Positions 1 to 12,527 of a stretch of DNA of 64,000 nucleotides are shown piece after piece. A program made the translations under genes and the position numbers. The DNA lies in assembly GCA_026168455.1 (NCBI GenBank), contig CM047431.1:9570943-9634942 (forward strand). The letters are read 5' to 3'. The stretch's first letter is position 1, and each line of letters begins with the position of its first letter. Origin of the DNA: Theocolax elegans. Its lineage: Eukaryota; Arthropoda; Insecta; Hymenoptera; Cerocephalidae. The notes beneath the pieces are model-generated. The model did no database searches. It saw only the letters and a list, made by a program, of their open reading frames with translations, and was not told the DNA's origin.

Positions 1-166
1 ATTTAGTGTCTAGTGAGATATTGCAGACCACTCAGACAATTTATTTGCAACAGCCTTGCCACCCCCCAGCAAGATCACTATAAGACGCTTAAACTTGTAC
101 CTGCAGATTATCTGCATAAAATATGTACTGGACACCGGCAGCGGCAAGCAATTCATGTATAAGTCA
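1..166. other. Left edge, unassigned
   Basis: No coding region or recognisable repeat is seen. It is the left flank of the piggyBac-type element, ending at the TTAA target. Confidence 0.4.
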
Positions 167-976
167 TTAACCTATTAACGACCAAAACGGTCGATGTTAC
201 ACTAACTTTTCATAGCTAAATTTTAGGTACTCGACGAAGTAGCAACTGTAAAGTACAATTCTTTATGTTTTTTGATATGCCAAATCAGAATCCGGGCTCA
301 GAATTGGCCAATTTTGATTCCAAAAAAAGTTATGGCGGCCTTTCGCTAAAAAATTATCTCTTTCAAAGTTTATGATTTTTGTCAGACATAAGAAACATAA
401 GTTCACCACGAAATTTTTACATACTCATTTTTTTTACCAATATGGCGGCCAAAATGCAAAAATATTCGAAAAATCAAATTTTTCCTTTATTTATCTTTTT
501 CTCGGAAACAAAAGGGTTAAATAAAAATTGTAAAATAACAAAAATATCATCAAATTAATCAGAGAATTTTTGGAGATATTTTTTAAAAATTTGGTTTTGT
601 GGTTTTTAAAAAATAAAAAATCGGAATAAATTTAAAAGTATTCCTGGATAAATTTTAAGAGATTTTGTTGTTGGAAAATTTTTATTTAAGCCTTTGGTTT
701 TCTAGAGAACAATTAGTAAACATTAATTGCATGTATTTTGAATGGTTTGGGCATTACTGGATCATAATGTTTCTATTTGGCCTACTTGTATTATGAGTTA
801 AATTCATGAAACATTTTTAAATGTTTTTTTTATGAAGTATTTCTTTTATGTTTTATTATCATTTTTTATGTAATATATTGTCACAAACAAGCTTTGTCAT
901 ATAGTGCAAAAAATGTTATTATTTATAGAACGAATAAAATCTTTGAATTGAACTATTCATTACGCTGCTACTTATA

Positions 977-3900
977 ATGTCAAGAAAACGTATGAAACGT
1001 TCTGTTTCTGCTGATTCTGAGGCTGAAATCTCAGAGGATGAAACAATTTTGATACCAAATGCAGATGATTCCGGATAATCAGGTGATTCTGATTCTGATT
1101 CTGATATTTATTGTAATGAAAAGCTACTGAGAGTTTTTTAGCAAAAAGTTTCAGAAAGCTATAAAGCAGATTAAGCTAAGCTCGAACATGACCATGTATC
1201 GATTGGGTAGATGATGAGAGGACATTCCAATAAAAATACAGATGGAATACGATTAACATAAAATGTAAAGAATAAAATATAAAATAGTAAGCCAAAAGAA
1301 CTCTGATACTTTTTTTCAGTTGAAATGAAAGAGTACATTATCGATGTGTGTATAGGAAATGGTTCAACTTTATCCTTGTTTGAGTTGAATAGATTTATTG
1401 GAATCGTTATGATCACTTCTTTATATAAAAAGATGTTAGAGAGATTACTGGTCGATGGATTCTTTCTTGTCTTGTCCAATAATTTCTTCGGCAATGGGAC
1501 GATCTATATTTGAAAATATCAAGTCTAGTTTGAAGTGCTCAAAGGTCAAAGATAATAATCCGAACGATAAGGCATGGCGTGTTTGAGAATTGATCTAAAT
1601 ATTTCAGAGAAATATTCTTAAATTTGGTTTCTGGAGAACTGCTCTGTCGATAGATGAAATGATGGCCAAATCATATGCTAAAACTTCATTGAAGTAATTG
1701 GTACGTGGAAAACCTACGCGATTCGGACTTAAATTTTGGAGTGTATGCACTACAGATGGATATTTATTAAATATCAATTTATACTCCAGAAAAAATTCTG
1801 TATTAGCTGAAAAATTAGCATTAGGTTCTCGTGTAGATTGTGACGTTGCACTTTTGATTCTTAACGAGTCGTTCCCGTAGTGCAACGTGTCAGTGTGGCT
1901 TACAACAAATGAATAATAATAAGTAATAAATAATTATTATCCGGTAACGATTTTAATTAATTGGGCGCCAGTTACCAGTAAAACTAACATCAAGCCTATT
2001 CAGGGTCGCGGGCTCCACGTTGCCATCACGGGAAAGATGGCGGAACCACGTTGTAGGAATTTGGATATTTTACTCGGGTTATAAAATCAATCTCTTCAAT
2101 TCAACATAACAATTATCAAAACTTTAATTATCATTAATTAAATATACAATAATTACAAACGCTTTCGGAAATCCCGCTGATTTATCGATCAATATATTAC
2201 ATACGAATTAATCCGCGCAATTCAGTAATTCGCCGCGAAACACTACAGAAAATATAATAATAAATTCGGGTTTGATTTGACCGTTACCGCTAATCCTCGT
2301 ACTGTTTACTAAATCGGTTAAATTATCGATCTTCGCGCGGCTATTCTAATTTACAATATCCACGGAACGTCCTATTCTCACACTCTCATACCTTACAATA
2401 CGCCGTACTTCCTCACTCACCGCAATTCGAGAACTCTCCTTTTTATTAATGAATTATCTCCTTCTTGACTGAATATTCAACCCTAGGTTTCGGGTGTCTC
2501 TCGCTCCGACTGATCGTTCAACAACAATTAAATCGCCTCAATACTTTAACTTCCTTTCAACCTCAGCGGATCTCAAAATGGCTACTTTGATACTATTTCA
2601 CTCTCAACACGTCTATTCTATACGGCGGTCGGGGAAGGAGTCTCGTCCTTTTTCTCCGATTCATATTATCCGCTACCAATAGTGGAGCTAGTTGTTCTCC
2701 CTTTCCGCTATCATATCCGCCAGATCGGTGGTAGTAGACGTACCGATAATCGTCGGTAACGCCACCTATTTTCCTTCCAATTCCGCTAGTGTACGTTCGC
2801 CATATTATTTTATCCGTTATCCATACGTATTCGCCAACGCCTCCACCAATGCACCGGGACAGCTGTCTATCTCCTTTCCTCTTACATGGGTACGCGTGAG
2901 TATCGAACCGTTCGTAGTCATTTCCCCTCTGGCGCACCGCTCTCACCTATACTCGACGTGCGCGTGCAGTGTGCGCGCCGTCACTCTATTACTCGACGCA
3001 CGCGGTCAACATATCTCTCTCTCTCTCTCGGCTTCGTGCGCGCACGCGGTGATCGGTGCCGTCGGCAGTTTGCCGATATTCTTACGGTGACGCCACGGGA
3101 CGGTGTATTCGATAGATATACACGGGCTACCACGATGTCGTCAGCTGCTTCGCTCGTACCTTGATCTCGTACATAGTCTGTCCCGTGCTACGTGTTGTTA
3201 TTAACCGCCAATCCTTTCCTTGTACCTATCATCCTCAACAAACCGAAATATTCCTTTTTATCACTCTCGCATAAACTCTCATTCACAATTTCCCGGTAAT
3301 GAGAGTGGCTCGGGCCGGTATATACAAACTACCGCAGTCCTAACCTTCACCTGTCACTTCTCTATATCCATCTCTCTCACACTTACTTCTCTCCATCACT
3401 TTACTTATTCACACTTACTTCTTTTCATAAATAATTAAGTGAGGCTTGCCTCACAAGTTATAAATTTAGTTAAGCTTTTTTTTGAGATGACAACTCCTGC
3501 GAAAATTCCCCTGTACCACGTATATTTTGACAATGTTTTTACAAATTTAGATCTCGTTGTGCATTTGAAGAAATTATAATTAAGCTGTACTGGCACTGTT
3601 AGAGAAACTCGTATGCAGAAGTTACTTCATTAGAACTATTGCAGAGATATAATTTGAATGAAAAGGCAAAAACTAGGATGCTGATTCCACAAATTTTTCA
3701 CCTTTACAATCAATACTTGGGCGGGGTCGATGTTCATGATGAACACTGTAATAATTTGTTGCCTAGTATTCGGTCAAAGAAATGGACTTAGGTAGTCTTC
3801 CTTAGGCTCATCCAAGCTGCCATTACCAATTATATAGTAATATTTAGTGCTGCGAGTAAACATGATAAAAAGATTGGAACAAGACACTTTGCAATATCAA

Positions 3901-4095
3901 TACCTAAAAGTTATATTCTTGAGGGTAAAAAATAAAAAAAAAACCTACGAAAGCAACAAGCAAAGAAATTGTTCTGCCTGTCTGTTGATAAGAACATATC
4001 TTTTTTGTACTACCCGTTAATTGTATTTTGGCAGTGCTTGTATGATAAAGTCACTAAAATATCGGTAATTGTGAGAGGCAAGGGTTCACTGTAAA
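977..4095 (+). pseudogene. piggyBac transposase pseudogene
   Basis: This is the relic of a DDE transposase that would have cut and pasted the surrounding element. The likely start at 977 opens with MSRKRMKRSV followed by an acidic stretch, as in many piggyBac-derived proteins, and hits a stop within about 35 codons. Further pieces are recognisable: 1325-1460 (LFELNRFIGIVMITSLYK), 1698-1800 (RGKPTRFGLKFWSVC, the conserved block before the second catalytic aspartate), about 3520-3560 (YHVYFDNVFTNL, containing a catalytic aspartate) and about 3705-3745 (YNQYLGGVDVHD, the third). Stops and frameshifts separate them, and the 1.6-kb insert splits the gene between the second and third blocks. Family assignment is firm; function is lost. 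Confidence 0.75.
1839..3455 (-). mobile_element. LTR-like insert inside the piggyBac element
   Basis: A 1.6-kb block of different, more GC-rich composition interrupts the transposase pseudogene. It starts TGTGACGTTG and ends GCCTCACA, so both ends have LTR-like TG...CA form. The flanking four bases are AGAT and AGTT, an imperfect target-site duplication. It contains a GGCGCC-bearing AT-rich stretch near 1963 resembling the end region of the LTR at 41795-43053 read on the opposite strand, and a short CT run near 3010. Open frames within it look like chance. Most likely a solo gypsy-type LTR, orientation uncertain. Confidence 0.4.
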
Positions 4096-4989
4096 AGAGT
4101 ACCTCGAAGTAGACGTATTTTTACCACGTTCAAGTCGTTATCTTTAGGTTACGCTGAGAGTAAAAAATCTCAGCGAATACAAGGCAGATATTTGAAACTG
4201 ATCAATACTTTCATTACATAAATTAGGACTTGCATTGAATAATTATTTTGAATGCTAAAAATAGATTTACAGTCCAAAAATCTCTTGGGAAAATCGAGCA
4301 TAAGTACATATATGAAATTTTGATAATTTTTTTCTCGAAAGCCAAAGGTTTTCAATTTTTTCCGATTTTTTGCCGAGGATTTTTTATTTGTGAAAAAATC
4401 ACAGAAACCAAATTTTTAAAAAATATCTTTATATAAAATATAAAAAATATGGGAGTATTTCTTGATCAATTTTATGATATTTTTGTTATTACACAATTTT
4501 TATTAAAGCCTTTGGTTTCCGAGAAATATTTGATTTTTTGAATGGACTTCAACTAATTTATGCACCGTTGATTGATTGTAACCCCATGAATTCATATTTC
4601 TTATGTCTGAAAAAAATCATAAACTTGAAAAATGACAATTTTTTTGCGAAAGGCCGCCATTTTTTTTTTGGAATCAACATTGGCAAATTCTGAGCCCGGA
4701 TCTGATTTGCATACCTAAAAACATAAAGAATCGTTCTTTAGACCCAGTTGCTACTTTGTCGAGTATCTAAAATTTAGCGTTGAAAAGTTCGTGTGAAATC
4801 GACCGCGTTGGCCGTTAATGGGTTAATACATGATTAGTGCACCCTCGTGAGAAAAAATACCAGATCGCCAGTATCATATTAGCAAAGCCAATTTCATAAA
4901 TAACAAATTCCCTTTGATTGGCAAGAAGAACGTCGCTCGCTTCCATTTCGCCTCATGAGACGCCTTTGCTCGCAGGGACAGTTTCGCGT

Positions 4990-5870
4990 TTCGGTTCCTC
5001 TTCCCTCGTTCTTAGATCGGTCTCGATGTCATATTCTTGGCCGTACTCATTTCCATGATCTTCGAATAAATACGGTTTGAGGTAATGGACATGGCATTAT
5101 GCTTCATGTCTTCGAGCATCCTGGATCTTGTTTGGGCTATAGCTATGGACGATAAAATACAGGTCCACGTACTTTGGAGCCGTCTTGACCAAGACGCTTT
5201 GTGCACTAGATGATAGGACTCGGTTCTTCTTACATATCAAGTCCCCGACTTAAAAAAAACAGCTTATTTTTCGCCATTATAGTAACCGGGTTGCCTATCC
5301 TGAGCTTCATTAGCTTTAGCTGATGCTTTCTTGTGAAGCCTAGGTAGTCGTGATAACCAGCCACCCTACTCAAGCAACCGGTGATACTCCAAGCGCTGAT
5401 GAGTCAGCTCATCTTGAACTATGCGAGCAGTGTCCTATGGCTTAGGTTGCCGGACGTAATTCAACATGTTCGGACACCATCCTGTCGAACTCTATACCGC
5501 CGTATTTAGAGCAAACACTGGATCGGGTAACTTCACATCCCATGTGTTGTACTTCTCGGTATTGTAAGACGCTATCATCATTTTCAGCGTGCAATTAGCA
5601 CGTTTAACGAGAATGACTTCAATATGGTATGGAGGAATAGTTGTATGAAATATCTCTCGTTCCGTGAGACTATAGCATTGTTGGAGTATGACCTGCCCAA
5701 GATACCACCAACTTCCAAGCGTCTTGATCTTCTAGGGTGTTACGCAATTTGGTATCCACCTGATACGAATACAGATATTCACCTTGGATTTTCCAATCAC
5801 AAATTTCTTCTGGCTGTACGTCTATAAACTGGACCGTCTACTTCAAAACGTTCCGTAATTAACTTGCCAA
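4990..5870 (-). pseudogene. Gypsy-type pol relic, integrase region
   Basis: Reading the minus strand in shifting frames gives a degraded retroviral-type integrase C-terminal half. The block PPYHIEVILVKRANCTLK corresponds to the family's conserved position with the catalytic glutamate; the glutamate position reads differently here. It is followed by VFALNTAV, STGWCPNMLNYVRQ and then an ELTHQRLEYHRLL stretch, the order seen in gypsy integrases. Stops and frameshifts break it throughout, so it is a dead fragment. No LTR belonging to it was recognised next to it. It sits just outside the piggyBac element. Confidence 0.6.
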
Positions 5871-6094
5871 ATTTCGATGATTGGGCCTAATGTTAAAGAG
5901 GCCCAATAAAAATGAAAATTATAAAGTGAAATTTTGAATATAAAAAATACCATCGTAATCTACGTAAAAGTTTAAGAATAAATCATCCTTGTCACAATTT
6001 GAAATGTATGACAGAGACTATTTCCTTTTATTCACGCAATGACTGTCTTTTTATAACGATAGTTTCTTGCAATACTGTACGTAAAATAGGATGT

Positions 6095-6300
6095 ATGACA
6101 AGGTGAAATTGTCGTAGAACAATCCATTTGTCATATAAAGATGCCTGCATTAGGGACACGCCAAGTGGCGTTTGTACGGTAGGTATCATAAGTAGCATTG
6201 CTATGACCAGTGCTGGCGTAGCGCAGTGGTTAGCGTGAATGCCTTCGGATCCCAAGGGGCTTAGGTGCAAGACCCGACGCCCGCTTCTTTTTTATTCTAC
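6095..6300 (+). repeat. tRNA-derived SINE copy (family A), diverged
   Basis: The segment 6209-6284 is tRNA-like with an A box (TGGCGTAGCGCAGTGG) and a weakened B box (TTAGGTGCAAGACCC), followed by a T-rich tail. The same head and part of the sequence upstream of it recur near 29717, 31822, 35225 and 36419. The B box here carries substitutions relative to the other copies, so this is the oldest copy and probably silent. Confidence 0.6.
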
Positions 6301-6539
6301 ACTTAAAAAACTTTATGCCACAGATAATATGTATTGTTTTCAAAATTCTTTATTTTAGTATTAATCCCAAAAAGTGGAGGGTGAAATACAAGTATAATCA
6401 TCGATGGAATGTTTTGTTTTTCAAATTATTGCTTTTTAAGATTGGGCCTCTTTGGTATAGGACCCAATTATTTAAATTTCGAAAAGGAGATACAATAGTT
6501 ACGCTAACTTAATGTTAAGGTAGCATAGCCATCTGTCAT

Positions 6540-7310
6540 ATCCATTGATTGCAAAGAGATATCGAAATCGGCTAAAATGCATATTTTTTTGCTAATTATT
6601 TGCTAAAATATGGTGTGGCGAGATATTTTTACTTATGAAAACTAATAACGAATAATGAACAACAATATAGTGACAGATGGTATTTAACAAATAAATCTTT
6701 ATAATTTTTTTTGATCACTTATACACTAAGACAGATATCATTTTATTGCTGCTCTCAATGTGGCGGGGCTACCTTAATATACCTGTATGTAGGCAAAACA
6801 TGGCCCCGTTTTAGCCAATAACCTGAAGGATTGTTTATTTTTAAAAATACGAAGCAAGTCTATAATAAAGATTGGGTCCGCATTAGTGTACATATGTGTG
6901 TGACTCCGTGTGCGTGTGCGTGTGTCTGTGTGTGTGTGTGTGTGTGTGTATGCTTATGTATACTTATGCAGACACCAGAGGTTATTAATCTCTTATATTT
7001 AAAAAAAAAATAACCATCCCTTAGGTTATTCGACTAAATCAGGCCGCACTTACTTTTAACTATAGGATTATTAAATAATTGAATATCTGTGCGAAGGGAA
7101 AGGTAAAGAAAAATTTAATGGCGCACTATGTTAGCAAATAATTAGCAAAAAAATAATACATACATGATTCAACGATTAAATTAATTTTAGTTTCCATGAC
7201 AACAAGAAAAACTGTTTTCCGAAAAAGTTTTCATAACTCGAAATATCTCGCCACGCCATCTTTTATTAAATAATAAGCAAAAAAATGTGCATTTTAAACG
7301 ATTCGCGAAA
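6540..7310. repeat. Degenerate inverted repeat with internal GT microsatellite
   Basis: The arm around 6568-6645 (with GGCGAGATAT and TATGAAAACT) is inverted at about 7225-7305 (AGTTTTCATA, ATATCTCGCC). A second shorter piece of the same arm is at 7125-7160. Between them lies a GT-rich tract at about 6890-6952. This looks like an old nonautonomous DNA transposon with internal rearrangement; no transposase is present and the exact ends are unresolved. Confidence 0.5.
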
Positions 7311-7859
7311 ATTCCTGGATTCTTAATTTTTGTAATTAGCGTTTTAATTAACTTTTAGGATTAGGATTGTTGCGATGAGCCATCGATAAGCAATAAATTA
7401 GAAATAAATTCTGCCGTTTGGATTAGTTGAAAATATTCATTAGGGACCAAGTTATAGCTGTGGCCGGACTAGCTCAAGATTTAAGTTGGCCCCATCGCTT
7501 TTTCTCTGAAACGGCGAGAGCAATAAAATTGTTTCTGGGGCAATAAATTAGCAATAAAAGAGCTATAAATTCAGGCATAGTTAATTATGGGGCATTTTGA
7601 AGTGGATGGGACAGCTTAATAGACGTCCTAGCCGCTCACTTACTTTTTTGGACCACGAATTATACTAGGGATCCTTAGTAGTCTGTCTCGAAGAGATGGC
7701 CGGCTCGTCTTCTTCATATATACGAGAATTAAAAATAAAAAATAAAAAGATAAAGTAGATTTAACAGAAAATGCAATATATTCGATTTTTAACTTTATAT
7801 GTTTCCGAGTTATAAGCGACCGAATTAGAAGTAATTTTTACTGCTATTATTATTGGATG
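7311..7859. other. No recognisable gene
   Basis: Mixed AT-rich sequence without a convincing reading frame. I see no clear repeat apart from scattered short similarity to the neighbouring blocks. Confidence 0.4.
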
Positions 7860-8589
7860 TCGAATAACTTCCGTAAAAGTGGCCATTGGCAAGAGATAAC
7901 TTGGCTTTCTTCATATTTTTATATTATAAAAGACATACCAAAGTTAGGATGAGATCCGTTTCCCGGAGGTCATGTACTCCCCTTGTAAGATCAACCGTGA
8001 GATTGAATTCAACCGTTAGACTGATATCAGCCGTGTGATTAATCTCAACCGTCGTGAAAAACTTTGTTGTTTTATTCTTCTCTCCATATTTTTGATTGCC
8101 TCGTGCCGCTTGTGATCCTGGTGCTGTGCTGGTGACCTAGTGAAGCGGTGATAGTTTATTCAGCGACGGCGCAGCCCAGGAAGCTAAGGAGAGTAGCGAC
8201 CACGCAGACTTCGCCTGTTTATTTAATTATCCACCGCCGCTCACGCACTGTAAGTGCCAGTTTTGTAGTCTCTCTCTCTCTTTTTCTCTTTATTTATTCC
8301 GCGCATCGACCTGCGATCCCGCGTGCAGCGGCACGCGTGTTTTACTTTTGTTTGATGATATATTCTTGGTTTTTTTATTTTAAATTAAACATCGTGTTTT
8401 CTCTCTTATTGTTTGCCCTTTTATTTTCGTTCGCGTTCGCTAAGTAAAGGATACCGCCGTCTCCGCCTATACGTGTCTTATAGACTCGTATTATTACTGA
8501 GCGGCTGATCGTGTAGTGAGACTATTGTTTAACGGTAGTCAATTGATATTATTTATTATTATTATCAAAAAAATAGCAAAACCGTTACA
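7860..8589 (+). repeat. LTR-like repeat, family also at 40923-41040
   Basis: The first 120 bases resemble 40923-41040 on the opposite strand, sharing blocks such as GTAAAAGTGGCC and GATCCG. The block becomes GC-richer, carries a CT run near 8268, and ends ACCGTTACA at 8589, the same ending as the LTR at 41795-43053. The left boundary is not resolved and no target-site duplication was found, so it may be an LTR fragment. A 99-codon open frame at 8148-8447 is hydrophobic and low in complexity; I do not treat it as a gene. Confidence 0.4.
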
Positions 8590-8792
8590 GTATATATATA
8601 AAATCGTGAAATTTTTCCGATTTGTTCTTAATAATTCAAAATTTTCACATGGAATTCGATGAACTAGAGCTCTAGCACCCCCAGAAATCGTACACAAACT
8701 ATTTTTCCTTCAAAACCGTACCTATATGAATGTCGCGATTTAACTTGGGAAATCCAATATGATATATCAGATATATGTACTGTAATATTTAT

Positions 8793-8817
8793 ATTATATA
8801 TATATATATATATATAT
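8793..8817. repeat. TA microsatellite, target of palindromic element
   Basis: Runs of TA lie on the left of the first palindrome, between the two palindromes (about 9766-9781) and on the right of the second (about 11431-11448). This suggests that both elements entered the same TA tract. Confidence 0.8.
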
Positions 8818-9765
8818 GGGCTATTTCACGTCAAGTGGTACGATGAAAATTTTAAATCGCTCCAAAATTTGAGAATAGGCTGGAAATATCTTCCAGAAGA
8901 TAGAAAAAAAATTTTAGGTGTTAAAAATAATTTGCCTAAGAGTTATTCCACCATCAAAAATGGAATTTTTTCAATTTTTTAGGAAAATTGCTATTTTCAA
9001 AGCCATTTATCTCAAAATCTATTGATTTTTTTTAAAAAGCATTACAAACAACTTTTGTTCAAAATAATCTTTAGAACTTATCTACCTGGGTTACAATTCT
9101 TAATTTTAAATTCTCGAAGAGATAGGACACCCGGAAATATTGAATATCAACAAAAGGCGACCACCCACAATCGATTTTGATCTATCACCGCTCAAAAGAT
9201 CACATTTTTCGAGAGCTTTCTAATGGCGGTGATTAGATTATTGGCCAAGACCAGTGATGAAAGTTATGCCTCATAAACCTCATAAAATCACTAATTTTCA
9301 TGTATTTTAAGGTATAATTTTCATCAGTGGTTTTGGACAATAATCTAACCACCGCCATTCGAAAGCTCTCGAGAAATGTGATCTTTTGAGCGGTGATAGA
9401 TCAAAATCGATTGTGGGCGGTCGCCTTTTTTTGATATTCAATATTTCCGGGTGTCCTATCTCTTCGAGATTTTAAAATTAAGAATTGTAACCCAGCTAGA
9501 TAAGTTCTAAAGATTATTGTGAACAAAAATTGTTTGTAATGCTTTTTCAAAAAAATCAATAGATTTTGAGATAAATGGCTTTGAAAATAGCAATTTTCCT
9601 AAAAAATTGAAAAAATTCCATTTTTGATGGTGGAATAACTCTTAGGCAAATTATTTTTAACACCTAAAATTTTTTTTCTATCTTCTGGAAGATATTTCCA
9701 GCCTGTTCTCAAATTTTGGAGCGATTTTTTCAATTTTCATCGTACCACTTGACGTGAAATAGCCC
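8818..9765. mobile_element. Palindromic foldback element 1
   Basis: This 948-bp element starts GGGCTATTTCACGTCAAG and ends with the reverse complement CGTGAAATAGCCC. Inverted arms of about 440-450 bases cover nearly its entire length, leaving a spacer of a few tens of bases near 9270-9310. The arms are alike apart from scattered substitutions and small indels, and both are flanked by TA, consistent with TA-targeting DNA transposons such as Tc1/mariner. There is no coding capacity, so it is nonautonomous. Confidence 0.85.
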
Positions 9766-9781
9766 ATATATATATATATAT

Positions 9782-11430
9782 GGGTGGTTCTCTGTGACAT
9801 CGAAGATGAAAAAAATAAATATTGCTATAACTGTGGGAATATGTTTTAGAGGTATCCAGTAGTTCTCCTGAATTTTTTCAGATTTTTTCTGGGCCATTAT
9901 TTTAAGTTACAGAGAGTCAAAGTTGACATTTTAGCACTTTTTTGCATTATATGCCCATTATCATGACTTTCTAGCTCCCAGGGGATGCATTTTTCACTAA
10001 AAACATAAGTATGACTTTTTTTGTAAAATTTTCCGAACTTTTCATTAAAAATACTTTTAAAGACATAAATATATGCTGTCACTCTCTTGTAAGCCATTTA
10101 AACCTTAAATAGTGAATATCAGCAATTCTGCTCCGGACTCTGGTAACCTAGTCCTGTCTAAAAGATGTCTTTCTATAGTCAGAAACTGCCTAAAAATTTC
10201 CAGAGTGGGTTTAAATCATTAAGATCACTTATGGTCAAAATATCCGGGAAAAGTGCCCGAAATATTAATAGAAACGTATATTTGTTGCCTTATAACGATG
10301 AATCTAGTAGCATGATCATTGCAAAAAAATTTATGCACTTACCTTGGAATGGTAGAAAAGTATCTCCACTTGTTTCAGTATCCATCTAATCCCCTGTAAG
10401 CTGCTAAAAATACAAATATTATTATAAAATTATAAAAAATTATTTTTTAAACATTTATAATGCTGGATTTTTAGTTTTACATCCCTTACAAGAATTATAA
10501 TACTAGTCTGAAGGATTACTATAAAAGTATCAACATTATTATTATTATTATTCAGCAATACATTGTTTAGATTTCACAAACTTGTCACTGTCACGTTATC
10601 ATATTATTCATTATAATTATATATCCGATTTATTTATATATCTTTTGTATTAAATACGTATATTCAGTTATTGTAATAATGATGTTTGTATATTTATAGT
10701 AATCCTTCAGATTAGTATTATAATTCTTGTAAGGGATGTAAAACTAAAAATTCAGCATTATAAATGTTTAAAAATTAATTTTTTACATTTGTATAATAAT
10801 ATTTGTATTTTTAGCAGCTTACAGGGGATTAGATGGATACTGACACAAGTGAAAATACTTTTCTACCACTCCAAGGTAAGTGCACAAATTTTTTTGCAAT
10901 GATCATGCTAATAGATTCATCGTTATAAGGCAACAAATATACATTTCTATTAATATTTCGGGCACTTTTCCCGGATATTTTGACCATAAGTGATCTTAAT
11001 GATTTAGACCCACTCTGTAAATTTATAGGCAGTTTCTGACTATAAAAAGACATCTTTTAGACAGTATTAGGTTACCAGAGTCCGGAGCAGAATTACTGAT
11101 TTTCTCTATTTAAGGTTTAAATGGCTTACAAGAGTGTGACAGCATACATTTATGTCTTTAAAAGTATTTTTAATGAAAAGTTTGGAAAATTTTACAAAAA
11201 AAGTTATGTTTTTAGTGAAAAATGCATCCCCTGGAAGCTAAAAATTCATGAAAATGGGCATATAATGCAAAAAAGTGCTAAAATGTCAACCTTGACTCTC
11301 TGTAACTTAAAATAATGGTCCAGAAAAAATCTGAAAAAATTCAGGAGAACTACTGAATACCTCTAAAACATATTCCCACAGTTATAGCAATATTTATTTT
11401 TTTCATCTTCGATGTCACAGAGAACCACCC
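9782..11430. mobile_element. Palindromic foldback element 2
   Basis: This 1649-bp element starts GGGTGGTTCTCTGTGACATC and ends with its inverse GATGTCACAGAGAACCACCC, again within TA repeats. The arms (about 9782-10560 and 10660-11430) are inverted copies with scattered differences, and the centre near 10610 is very AT-rich. Because of the symmetry each arm carries the same two short open frames: 64-66 codons (9897-10097 minus, 11121-11315 plus) and 74 codons (10165-10389 plus, 10829-11053 minus). The 74-residue pair differs at eight positions and I recognise no domain. Its sequence is unrelated to the neighbouring palindrome except in architecture. Confidence 0.85.
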
Positions 11431-11584
11431 ATATATATATATATATATTGTGTTTTCTTGTTAGTAATATGATTTTTTAAATTATGTGTGACAAAAAAAG
11501 TAATTAATTATGAAGTTAATCATGAAAAACGGATGTTACAATGCTTTGATATAAAATTATAATATAAATATTTATAGTAGACTT

Positions 11585-12339
11585 TGTGACGAGTGACGAT
11601 ATCGAGTCACTCGAGATGGATCTCCGTCGCGTGGCTCTTACGGCCATTTGACGAAACTTTGCAAGGGACGGGATGGAGGGGTGACGGTAGGCAGTCTAAT
11701 TGATTCATTCTCTTGTGTGTCGTGGAACAAGGTGATACTCTCAGAGAGCTCTTGCTGAGGACAGACCGGTCGAAGGAACGGAAGCACCCCGAGTCATCAG
11801 AGGAGCACAAGTAAGGCTCTCTTCGTTCTTTAACCCTGTTATTGGGGGAATCATCTGGGCAGGGCAACGAGCCCGTACAATCCGCGTGCTCTCTTCGTAT
11901 CGCAACTTTGCATCGGCGTAATATTTAGTTTTGCTCGCGTCCCAACCGATCGTGCGTTTCCGTATGCCTCCTAATATTCGTGCGTTGTGATTCGTGTATT
12001 TTCGCGAAGTTTGTAATAAAAGATTTTTTAATTTCTTTTCTCGGCTCTCACTCATTGAGATTTTCCATATTACCCCAAGTCTTCCACTTTCTAATCCGGG
12101 AAGCAGACAAGCTCGTGGTACTCGTCTACTCTTTCTCAGTTCGTATTTCCGGAAGTAGGCTCGTTTCCGAGCCCCATGTCAACGTACGCAGTAGCCGTCG
12201 GGAAAACGACGAGCCGTTGACAAGGTGCTGCGGTAGTCCGGTTGTGCGCGAAGTCAAGTTCGCCGTGCACAACCTCGAATCGGCTGTTCTCTGCATTGTT
12301 TCCGTGCATTGGAGAAAAAACCCCGACAGCCTCGTTACA
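11585..12339 (+). mobile_element. Solo LTR, gypsy type
   Basis: A 755-bp block begins TGTGACGAG and ends CTCGTTACA, nearly perfect inverted termini. It is flanked by the 4-bp direct repeat ACTT (11581-11584 and 12340-12343), the duplication length typical of gypsy elements. It is more GC-rich than its surroundings, as are the other LTRs in the window. No internal region remains, so it is best read as recombination between the two LTRs of a former full element. Open frames inside it are not genes. Confidence 0.75.
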
Positions 12340-12527
12340 ACTTATAATCAGTTTGCTTAAAAACTTCAAGTGTATGTGTATATATAAACTATATTTGGTG
12401 CTGCTCTGTGGTTTATGTTTATCTTTTAAATCGAAGAGTTAGCAGTTTAAATAATACATATTCTATTTTAAATTTTGACTCTAAATCGCCCGTGCATGTA
12501 TTTATTACAAAGTATTATATAAATTCA

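Larger units (their letters stand above)
171..4822 (+). mobile_element. piggyBac-type DNA transposon, decayed, with nested insert
   Basis: The element is bounded by TTAA at 167-170 and 4823-4826, the target-site duplication of piggyBac transposons. It begins with CC and ends with GG. Several hundred bases at each end are inverted copies of one another: about 171-560 pairs with about 4300-4822, including the shared stretch around GTAGCAACTG and the GGCCGCCAT stretch. Inside are fragments of a piggyBac transposase on the + strand, interrupted at 1839-3455 by an LTR-like insert. The copy is old: the two ends differ at many places and the reading frame is broken repeatedly, so it cannot move by itself. 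Confidence 0.8.

Noticed and set aside
2494..3164. Overlapping open frames of 60-130 codons
   Set aside because: Both strands open in a GC-rich LTR-like block; no domain.
8148..8447. 99-residue hydrophobic protein
   Set aside because: Lies in an LTR-like repeat, low complexity, no supporting motif.
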